Shown here piece by piece: positions 1 through 5,496 of a stretch of DNA of 11,900 nucleotides (its first letter is position 1; every line of letters starts with the position of its first letter). Below the pieces are notes generated by a model that did no database searches, was not told the DNA's origin, and was given only the letters and a program-made list of their open reading frames with translations. The position numbers and the translations under genes are program-made. This stretch comes from CAIWXH01 sp964555675 (GTDB taxonomy: Bacteria; Chloroflexota; Chloroflexia; Chloroflexales; Chloroflexaceae): the NCBI GenBank assembly GCA_964555675.1, contig CAZKTU010000212.1, positions 1-11,900 on the forward strand, written 5' to 3'.

Positions 1-276
1 TGCCCGGTCTGCTCGGCCACCCTCGACACCTTCCTCGGCATCTTCGGCAGCGAGGCGGGCAACCTGGCCCTCAAGGTCCTGGCCACCGGCGGCCTGTACC
101 TGGGCGGCGGCATCCCCCCGCGTCTGCTGCCGCAGCTGCGCGGCGGGCGCTTCCTCAGCTCGATGCAGAACAAGGGCCGCTTCCGCGAGCTGATGGAGCG
201 CATCCCGGTCCACGTCATCCTCAACCCGAAGACCGCCCTCTTCGGGGCGGCCGCCTACGCGATGATGCACCTGTAG
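1..276 (+). CDS. glk: Glucokinase, C-terminal 91 residues (5' end outside window)
   Basis: This is the 3' end of a gene that enters the window in frame at base 1 and stops with TAG at 274-276. It encodes the C-terminal lobe of an ATP-dependent glucokinase (Glk family, hexokinase/actin-like fold), a cytoplasmic enzyme that phosphorylates glucose to glucose-6-phosphate. Recognisable family features are GSEAGNLALKVLATGG followed by LYLGGGIPPRLLPQL, the adenosine-binding GG segment. Next come NKGRFRELMERIPVHVILN and a final LFGAAAYAM, which match the end of E. coli Glk (GGNLAL...GGVFIAGGIVPRFL...DKGRF...IPVYLI) in order and spacing. The glucose-binding and catalytic residues lie upstream of the window and cannot be checked. 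The lipoprotein gene follows after 32 nt on the same strand, so cotranscription is plausible. Confidence 0.9.
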   Translation, partial: CPVCSATLDTFLGIFGSEAGNLALKVLATGGLYLGGGIPPRLLPQLRGGRFLSSMQNKGRFRELMERIPVHVILNPKTALFGAAAYAMMHL

Positions 277-282
277 CAAGAC

Positions 283-310
283 GAAGGCTGAAGGATGAAG
301 GCTGAAGGAT
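283..310 (+). repeat. Four tandem heptamers GAAGG(C/A)T forming the lipoprotein ribosome binding region
   Basis: Four head-to-tail 7-bp units occur: GAAGGCT, GAAGGAT, GAAGGCT, GAAGGAT (period 7, or 14 as an exact pair), then GAGGG. Each GAAGG can act as a Shine-Dalgarno. The first GAAGG sits 7 nt before an ATG at 295, which opens a five-codon ORF (MKAEG, stop TGA 310-312). The third GAAGG sits 7 nt before the ATG at 309 of the lipoprotein gene. The mini-ORF stop overlaps the real start as ATGA. The repeat is seen directly; the translational role is inference. Confidence 0.85.
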
Positions 311-812
311 GAGGGCCCTGAGCACACTGCTCTGCCTCGTACTGGGCGCAGCTCTGGCGGCCTGTGGCGCGGCGCAGCGACCGGTGCGCGTGGCCTCATC
401 CCTCGCCCCGACGGCCCAGGAAGCGTCCACCGCCGAAGCCACGCCCGCCGAGGCGCCGACCGTGCTGGCCGACCTGGGCGCCGGGCAGAGCATCACCCTG
501 AAGCTCGGCGAGCGCGCGAGCCTGGGGAGCGGCGGGGCGAGTGTGATTTTCGAGCGTGTGGTGGAGGACTCGCGCTGCCCGTCCAACGCCCAGTGCCTCT
601 GGCAGGGGCGCGTGGTGATCGCCGGCAGCGTCACCCTCGACGGCCAGAGCCTGCCCTTCACCCTCGGCACCCTCAAGGGCTTCGCCGACGCGCCGGCGAG
701 CTTCAGCGCGGGGCCGTATACCCTGAGCATCGACGCGGTCGAGCCCTATCCTGAGACGCCTGAGGGTATTGCCGACGAGGATTACCTGTTGACACTGGCG
801 GTCGACTCATGA
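309..812 (+). CDS. Small secreted lipoprotein with DSRCP...CLW motif
   Basis: The product is 167 residues. The N-terminus is a lipoprotein signal peptide: a short basic start (MR), a hydrophobic stretch, and a lipobox LAAC with the lipidated cysteine at residue 19. The mature protein should be anchored to the outer face of the membrane. Residues 20-55 are an Ala/Thr/Pro-rich linker. Residues 60-165 look like a small beta-rich domain (SITLKLGE..., VIFERVVEDSRCP, CLWQGRVVIAGSVTL, YTLSIDAVEPYP, YLLTLAV). Cys90 and Cys96 in the EDSRCPSNAQCLW motif may form a disulfide. This motif recalls uncharacterised lipoproteins of other bacteria; no function is known to me. The ATG at 309 has a GAAGG 7 nt upstream. 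The stop overlaps the next start as ATGA, indicating translational coupling. Confidence 0.85.
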   Translation: MRALSTLLCLVLGAALAACGAAQRPVRVASSLAPTAQEASTAEATPAEAPTVLADLGAGQSITLKLGERASLGSGGASVIFERVVEDSRCPSNAQCLWQGRVVIAGSVTLDGQSLPFTLGTLKGFADAPASFSAGPYTLSIDAVEPYPETPEGIADEDYLLTLAVDS

Positions 813-1086
813 GCATCGAACTGCCCACGCCCCTGACCGACCTGCGGCGCCGGGCCCCCGTGGCGCGCACGCTGATCGCCGAGGTGCTGAGCGAGCTGCT
901 CGGGCCGGTCGAGCTGGGGTACACCTTCCATCGCGAGTGGAACGGCTGCTGGAAGGTGCGCGTGCAGATCGCGGGGGCCGCCAGCGGACAGCTGGAGTTC
1001 ACACTGCTCGACACGCCGGGCGGCGGTATGCTCGCCCTGCCGCGACCTCTGCCCGAGCGCTGGCGCACCCAGACCGGCATCAAGGC
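809..1086 (+). CDS. Unrecognised protein, cut by assembly gap (first 92 codons)
   Basis: The ATG at 809 overlaps the TGA of the lipoprotein gene (ATGA), so it is probably translationally coupled and in the same operon. The visible 92 residues start MSIELPTPLTDLRRRAPVAR and contain an amphipathic helix-like stretch (ARTLIAEVLSELLG). A beta-rich part with GYTFHREWNGCWKVRVQIAG and QLEFTLLDTPGGGMLALPRPLP follows. There is no signal peptide and no transmembrane segment. I do not recognise the family. The frame runs into 100 Ns at 1087. The open frame that appears to continue after the gap (1187-1315) reads antisense to the metallo-hydrolase gene and is unlikely to belong to it. The true stop is therefore in the missing sequence and the length is unknown. 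Confidence 0.7.
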
Positions 1087-1186
1087 NNNNNNNNNNNNNN
1101 NNNNNNNNNNNNNNNNNNNNNNNNNNNNNNNNNNNNNNNNNNNNNNNNNNNNNNNNNNNNNNNNNNNNNNNNNNNNNNNNNNNNNN
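1087..1186. other. Assembly gap, exactly 100 Ns
   Basis: Bases 1087-1186 are all N. A round 100 is the usual placeholder for a scaffold gap of unknown size, so the true missing length may differ. It hides the 3' end of the gene starting at 809 and possibly the terminator region of the convergent metallo-hydrolase gene, whose stop is only 12 nt from the gap edge. Distances measured across it should not be trusted. Confidence 0.97.
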
Positions 1187-1198
1187 TCGGACGCAGTA

Positions 1199-2209
1199 CT
1201 AGACCGCGCGGTAGCGCGGCACCCCCGCCTCGTCCTCGGCGACCTCGTCGAGGTTAGCCACGGCGAGCAGGCCGCGCTGGTCGAGATACTCGACATAAGC
1301 GCCAACCTTCTGTAAGGCCAGCAGCTCGTCGTAGCCGCCGATCTCGGGGTAGAGGGCCGCGGTCAGCTCGGCGATCGAGCGGGGTGTGGCGCAGGCCTCG
1401 TGGATGCGCGCGATGCGTGCGGCCTGGGTCGCCTCGATGCTGGCGATGGCGCCGGCGAGGTCGGTGACTGGCCGGTCGTGCCCGCCCAGGGCCAGGTTGA
1501 TCCCGGCGAGGGGGGTCAGCTTGCGCAGCGACTGCAGGAAGTGGTCGACCCCGGTCGAGGCGTTCAGGCTCTCGGGGGCGAGGAAGACCGCCACGTGGGG
1601 CAGCACGTGATCGGCGGTGAAGAGCACATCGTCGAGCCTCAGGCAGACCTGGCCGGGGCAGTGGCCGGGCACGTGGATGACCTGAAAGAGCCCGTCGAGG
1701 GTGTCGCCGTCGCGCAGGACATCGTCGACCTGCACCGAGCGAAAGAGGCCCTTGCTCCAGCCGTACATGCCGAGGAGGCGGACCCGCACCGGCTCGGGCA
1801 CGCCGGCGCGGCGCATGAAGACGGCCAGGCGGAAGCGGGTGAGGGCCAGACGCTCCTCGTGGTTGGCCAGCACGCGCCGGTCGAGCTCGTGGACGGCGAT
1901 CGGCGCATCGGTGAGGCCTGCGACCATATTGAGGCCGCCGTGGTGGTCGATATGGGCGTGGGTGATGATAATGCGGTCGAGATCGCCCCAGGCCAGGCCC
2001 TCGCCCCACTCGGCGGCGATGCTGGCCATGCCCGCGCGCAGCTGGGCGTCGCACTGGCCCTGGCCGCTGCCTACGTCGATCAGGGCGGCATAGTGGCCGA
2101 CGATCACCAGGTGGGCGTAGCCCCAGAGGTTCGGAAAGACCTGCAGCGGGATGCGATAGATCCGGGCGCCGCGCGCCGTTTCGAAGCGCGTGATCGATGC
2201 GTCGGCCAT
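1199..2209 (-). CDS. Metallo-beta-lactamase-fold hydrolase with C-terminal winged-helix-like domain
   Basis: The product is 336 residues from the ATG at 2209. I preferred this start over the longer open frame because GGAAGGA lies 8 nt upstream and a consensus TATAAT lies further upstream. The metallo-beta-lactamase fold is complete for two metals: THAHIDHHGG (His84, His86, Asp88, His89), PGHCPG (His183), FTADH (Asp200) and GGHD (His244). Residues 270-336 (IHEACATPRSIAELTAALYP ... YVEYLDQRGLL) look like the winged-helix tail found in LACTB2-type members of the superfamily. A soluble cytoplasmic hydrolase is likely, since no signal peptide is seen. The substrate cannot be told: thioesters, glyoxalase-II-type substrates and RNA are all used by relatives. 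The gene is convergent with the glucokinase operon and divergent from the transporter fusion. Confidence 0.92.
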   Translation of the reverse strand: MADASITRFETARGARIYRIPLQVFPNLWGYAHLVIVGHYAALIDVGSGQGQCDAQLRAGMASIAAEWGEGLAWGDLDRIIITHAHIDHHGGLNMVAGLTDAPIAVHELDRRVLANHEERLALTRFRLAVFMRRAGVPEPVRVRLLGMYGWSKGLFRSVQVDDVLRDGDTLDGLFQVIHVPGHCPGQVCLRLDDVLFTADHVLPHVAVFLAPESLNASTGVDHFLQSLRKLTPLAGINLALGGHDRPVTDLAGAIASIEATQAARIARIHEACATPRSIAELTAALYPEIGGYDELLALQKVGAYVEYLDQRGLLAVANLDEVAEDEAGVPRYRAV

Positions 2210-2217
2210 GACCTGAA

Positions 2218-2224
2218 TCCTTCC
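2218..2224 (-). promoter_or_regulatory. Shine-Dalgarno of the metallo-hydrolase gene
   Basis: On the minus strand, GGAAGGA precedes the ATG at 2209 with an 8-nt spacer. It decides the start at 2209 rather than any upstream codon in the longer open frame. Confidence 0.75.
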
Positions 2225-2246
2225 GAGTGAATTGCCGAGTTCTGTT

Positions 2247-2252
2247 ATTATA
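2247..2252 (-). promoter_or_regulatory. Consensus -10 (TATAAT) for the metallo-hydrolase gene
   Basis: The minus strand reads TCGCACTATAATAACAG, with a perfect TATAAT in an otherwise very GC-rich sequence. It would start transcription near 2240, giving a leader of about 30 nt that contains the GGAAGGA ribosome binding site. No good -35 is present at the expected distance. The same AT-rich patch on the plus strand (TATTATAGT, 2246-2254) may serve the divergent transporter gene, but no matching -35 was found for it either. Confidence 0.6.
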
Positions 2253-2288
2253 GTGCGATACCAGAACCGATCTGATGCACTGGCGTCA

Positions 2289-5200
2289 ATGAAACGACCA
2301 CAGCCTCTGGCCACGTTCCTTGGCGTCGAGTCCGGCGAGGGCCCGCTGACTGCGGCGCTCTTCGGGCTGTCGTTCCTGGTCAGCGCCCCCTTCGTCCTGG
2401 CCTACACGGCGGGCAATGCGCTCTTTCTGGCCGACTACGGCTCGGGCGGCCTGCCCTATGTGTACCTCGCCTCGGCCGGCGTGATGGTCCTGGTCGGCGG
2501 CCTCTTCGCCCGCGCCGAGCGCAGCCTGCCCCTGGGCGGCCTGCTGATCGGCTGCTGGCTGGCTCTGATGCTGGCCCTCGGCCTGCTCTACGGCGGGCTG
2601 CGCGCCGGCACTGCGTCCTGGCTCAGCTTCGCCACCCTGGTCTGGGCGCTGATCCTCTACAGCTTCGGCGATCTCGCCTTCTGGGCCCTGGTCGGCCGGC
2701 TGCTCAACCTGGCCCAGGGCAAGCGCCTGTTCGGCCTGGTCGGCGCGGGCTCGATGGTGGCGCGCCTGGTGGTCTATAGCGCCCTGGCCCTGGTAGTGAC
2801 GAGCATCGGCACGGTGAATCTGCTGCTCTTCGCCCTCGCGGGCATGCTCGCCGCCCTGGGCTTGCTGGTCGCCATTTTGCGGCGCTACGGGCCGCGTCTG
2901 GCCGTTGCGCCGCAGCCGCGGGGCGGCACCTCCGCGGCTCGCCCGGCGCGAGCGGGCGCGCGCACGCGCTACATCGTGCTGATCATGGCGCTGGTGCTGG
3001 TGGGCGACTTTGGCTATATTTTCCTCGAGTACTTTGTCTTCGAGCAGCTTTCGAGCGCCTTCCCCGAGCCCGACCAGCTGGCCCGCGCCCTGGGCCTCTT
3101 CGCCGGCGTGGCCTATTTGCTGGCCTCGCTCTTCAGCGCCATGCTGACCGGGCCCATCCTGCGGCGCTTCGGGGTGCGCTGGGGCATCACCAGCGAACCA
3201 TTGCTGATGGCCCTGGCGATGGCGACGGCCCTTGCCGCCGCCCTCGTCGCCCCCGGCGGGGCCCTGCTCTTCTTCGTCATCATCGGCTCCAAACTGGTCG
3301 ACGAGGTGGCCGAGGCCGCGCTGAATCGGCCGGCGAGCCAGCTGCTCTACCAGCCCCTGCCCGCCGCCGAGCGCATCCAGGCCCAGGCCCTGGCCACCGG
3401 CATCGTCAAACCCGTTGCGGTCGGTGTGGCGGGCCTGCTGCTCATCCTGTTTCAGAGCTGGGGCATCACCGGCGGCGCGCCTCTGGCGGGCTTCGTGCTG
3501 GCCCTGTCGGTGGGCTGGCTGATCCTGGCGGTGTTTACGTACCGCGGCTACGTGGCAGCCCTTGGTCGGGCCCTCTCGCGCCGCCTGGTCGGCAGCGCGA
3601 CCCTGACCCTCGACGCCGCCGGCCTCAAGGTCGTCGAGCGGGCCCTGGCCAGCCCGCGCTCGGTCGAGGTGCTGAGCGCCCTCGATCTGCTACAGAGCGA
3701 GCGCCCCGCGCTGTATGCCGCCCGCCTGCCCGCCTTGCTCGCTCATCCCGAGCCGGGGGTGCGGCGCGAGGTGGTCACCAGGATCGGCGCCCTAGGCCTC
3801 GTGGCTGCGCTGCCCGCCGTGCGCGCTCTGGCCTCCGCCGAGCCCGAGCCGAGCGTCCGAGCCGCCGCGGTCGAGACCCTCGGGCGTCTGGGCGGCAGCG
3901 CCGAGGCCGCCCTGACCGATCCCGCCCCCGCGGTGCGCGCCGCCGCTCTGGTCGCCCAGCTGCGCCACGGCGACGCCAAGCTGGCCCGGGCAACCCTGGG
4001 CGCCCTGGCCGCGAGCACCGACCCGGTCGAGCGGGCCCTGGCGGGCGAGGTTGCCGGCGCCGCCGGCGATGGCGCGACGGTCGCAAGTTTGCTCCAGGAT
4101 CGCGACCCACTGGTGCGGCGCAGCGCATTGCGCAGCCTCGGCCCGACCCTGCCCCCCGAGCTCTGGCCTGGCGTCGTTGCGGCCCTGGCCGATCCCGTTA
4201 GCCGCTCGGCGGCTATGGCTGGCCTCGCCGCCGGCGGCCCCGCCGCCATGCCCGCGATCAGCGCCGCCCTCGACGACCCCGCCCTGGCGAGCGAGCTGCG
4301 GGTGCGGCTGGCCCGGGCCTGCGGGCGCATCCGCGGCCCCGCCGCCAGCGCGGCCCTGCTGAGGCAGCTCGGCGTGCCGGATGACCAGCTGCGCGAGGCC
4401 TGCGTCGCCGCCCTGCGCCGCTGCGGCTACGCGGCCGGCCAGGCCGAGCCCGCGATCAGGGCCCGCATCGCCGCCGAGCTGGCCCTGGCAGAGCAGAGCG
4501 CGGCGGCCCTGGTCGACCTGGCGGGCGAGCCGCGGGCCGAGCTGCTGGGCCAGGCCCTGCGCGGCCACCTCGCCCAGCAGCAGCGGCGCGCCTTTACGCT
4601 GCTGGGCTTCATCGTCGAGCCGCAACTGGCCCGCCAGCTGGCCGATGGGCTGGCCGCGCCCTCGGCCGAGCGCCGGGCCTACGCCGCCGAGCTGCTCGAC
4701 ACGCGCCTGCGCCCCGAGCTGAGGGCGCTCTTCGCGCCGCTCGTGGCCGGGCGCAAGCATGGGGGCGCTAATGATGTGCTGCCCCGCCTCGCCGCCCTGA
4801 TCGGCGGGCCCGAGGCCGCCATCCCGCCGTGGGTGCGGGCCTGCGCCCTCTACACGGCGGGGCTGATCGGGGGCGACGAGCTGGCCGAGCCAATCCGGGC
4901 GTGCCGGGGCCACCCCTCGGCCCTGGTGCGCGAGCTGGCGGCCTGGGCCGAGGCGAGCGGCGGCGCCCCCCTCGCCGGCGGCGATGTCGAGGGCCCCGCG
5001 CGGGCCGAGCAGGGAGTAACGATGCTGACCACAGTCGAGCGGGTGATCATCCTCAAGGGCGTCAGTATCTTTGCCGCGACCCCCGACCCGGTGCTGGCCG
5101 AGTTGGCCGCCCTGCTGGCCGAGGAGGAGATCCCGGCCGGGGGGGCGATCTTCGCCGAGGGCGAGCCGGGCAGCAGCCTTTATATCATCGTCGAGGGCGA

Positions 5201-5462
5201 GGTGCGGGTCCACGACCAGACCGTCACCTTCAACCACCTGGGCGAGCGCGATGTCTTCGGCGAGATGGCCCTGCTCGACCCGGCCCCGCGCTCGGCCTCA
5301 GTGACGGCGGTGAGCGATACGCTGCTACTGCGCCTCGACGCCGAGCCCTTCTACGAGCTGATGGACGACCGCATCGAGATCGCTCGCGGCATTATCGCCG
5401 TGCTGACCGCCCGCCTGCGCGACCGCATGCGCGACCTGCAGGAAGCGCGGCGCGCCCAGTAG
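2289..5462 (+). CDS. Nucleotide-transporter-like membrane protein fused to HEAT repeats and a cyclic-nucleotide-binding domain
   Basis: The product is 1057 residues from the ATG at 2289; a TTG at 2232 would add 19 residues. Three parts are visible. Residues about 20-420 hold roughly twelve hydrophobic helices of the ATP/ADP-translocase (Npt/NTT) or MFS type, with the typical loop QGKRLFGLVGAGSM at 143-156. Residues about 440-885 are an alpha-solenoid of HEAT/PBS-lyase-type repeats (HPEPGVRREVVTRIGALG, SVRAAAVETLGRLG, DPLVRRSALRSLG, others more degenerate). Residues 912-1045 are a cNMP-binding domain with a well-kept phosphate cassette, FGEMALLDPAPRSASV: Glu992 and Arg1001 are the residues that hold ribose and phosphate in real cyclic-nucleotide binders. 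A nucleotide or solute carrier gated by a cytoplasmic cNMP sensor through the solenoid is inference. Related fusions exist in bacterial genomes; substrate and ligand are unknown. No Shine-Dalgarno is evident. Confidence 0.9.
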   Translation: MKRPQPLATFLGVESGEGPLTAALFGLSFLVSAPFVLAYTAGNALFLADYGSGGLPYVYLASAGVMVLVGGLFARAERSLPLGGLLIGCWLALMLALGLLYGGLRAGTASWLSFATLVWALILYSFGDLAFWALVGRLLNLAQGKRLFGLVGAGSMVARLVVYSALALVVTSIGTVNLLLFALAGMLAALGLLVAILRRYGPRLAVAPQPRGGTSAARPARAGARTRYIVLIMALVLVGDFGYIFLEYFVFEQLSSAFPEPDQLARALGLFAGVAYLLASLFSAMLTGPILRRFGVRWGITSEPLLMALAMATALAAALVAPGGALLFFVIIGSKLVDEVAEAALNRPASQLLYQPLPAAERIQAQALATGIVKPVAVGVAGLLLILFQSWGITGGAPLAGFVLALSVGWLILAVFTYRGYVAALGRALSRRLVGSATLTLDAAGLKVVERALASPRSVEVLSALDLLQSERPALYAARLPALLAHPEPGVRREVVTRIGALGLVAALPAVRALASAEPEPSVRAAAVETLGRLGGSAEAALTDPAPAVRAAALVAQLRHGDAKLARATLGALAASTDPVERALAGEVAGAAGDGATVASLLQDRDPLVRRSALRSLGPTLPPELWPGVVAALADPVSRSAAMAGLAAGGPAAMPAISAALDDPALASELRVRLARACGRIRGPAASAALLRQLGVPDDQLREACVAALRRCGYAAGQAEPAIRARIAAELALAEQSAAALVDLAGEPRAELLGQALRGHLAQQQRRAFTLLGFIVEPQLARQLADGLAAPSAERRAYAAELLDTRLRPELRALFAPLVAGRKHGGANDVLPRLAALIGGPEAAIPPWVRACALYTAGLIGGDELAEPIRACRGHPSALVRELAAWAEASGGAPLAGGDVEGPARAEQGVTMLTTVERVIILKGVSIFAATPDPVLAELAALLAEEEIPAGGAIFAEGEPGSSLYIIVEGEVRVHDQTVTFNHLGERDVFGEMALLDPAPRSASVTAVSDTLLLRLDAEPFYELMDDRIEIARGIIAVLTARLRDRMRDLQEARRAQ
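5011..5024 (+). promoter_or_regulatory. Internal Shine-Dalgarno and ATG at the HEAT/cNMP-domain junction
   Basis: Inside the fusion gene, AGGGAG (5011-5016) precedes an in-frame ATG at 5022 by 5 nt. This ATG encodes Met912, the first residue of the cNMP-binding domain, just after a Gly/Pro/Ala-rich linker (GGAPLAGGDVEGPARAEQG). A TAA lies in another frame at 5017-5019, between the SD and the ATG. The site could make a free cNMP-domain protein of 146 residues, or be a relic of two once-separate genes. The sequence is clear; use in the cell is not shown. Confidence 0.45.
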
Positions 5463-5479
5463 CGGCCCGCCCGCTGGGT

Positions 5480-5490
5480 TGTGGTATCCT
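5480..5490 (+). promoter_or_regulatory. Extended -10 promoter of the U32 gene
   Basis: TGTGGTATCCT holds TG-G-TATCCT, an extended -10 (TGnTATAAT type). The hexamer ends at 5490 and the ATG is at 5497, so transcription would begin at or next to the A of the ATG (leaderless). It lies in the 34-nt space after the transporter fusion. No -35 was found at 16-18 nt. Confidence 0.6.
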
Positions 5491-5496
5491 ACCTCT

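Noticed and set aside
283..310. CRISPR or mobile-element repeat
   Set aside because: Units are 7 bp with no spacers and only four copies; it is a simple tandem repeat.
1187..1315. Plus-strand open frame continuing the gene at 809 past the Ns
   Set aside because: It reads antisense through the C-terminus of the metallo-hydrolase, and the gap length is a placeholder, so frame continuity across it means nothing.
2232..2288. TTG at 2232 as start of the transporter fusion
   Set aside because: No Shine-Dalgarno precedes it, and the added residues would be encoded across the divergent promoter patch. The ATG at 2289 gives a natural N-terminus, though it also lacks a clear SD.
2210..2314. N-terminal extension of the metallo-hydrolase (35 more codons upstream of 2209)
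   Set aside because: The extension would cover the TATAAT and the Shine-Dalgarno and run past the ATG of the divergent gene; the start at 2209 fits the family and the signals.
3792..5237. Long minus-strand open frame of 481 codons opposite the HEAT/cNMP region
   Set aside because: It is a Gly/Gln/Arg-rich translation mirroring the GC-rich codon pattern of the real gene, with no domain resemblance; a shadow frame. The same holds for the minus-strand frames at 5788-7173 and 10374-11531.
5461..5475. AGCGG/CCGCT hairpin at the stop codon of the transporter fusion as a terminator
   Set aside because: Only 5 bp with a 5-nt loop and no T-run; such repeats are expected often by chance at this GC content.
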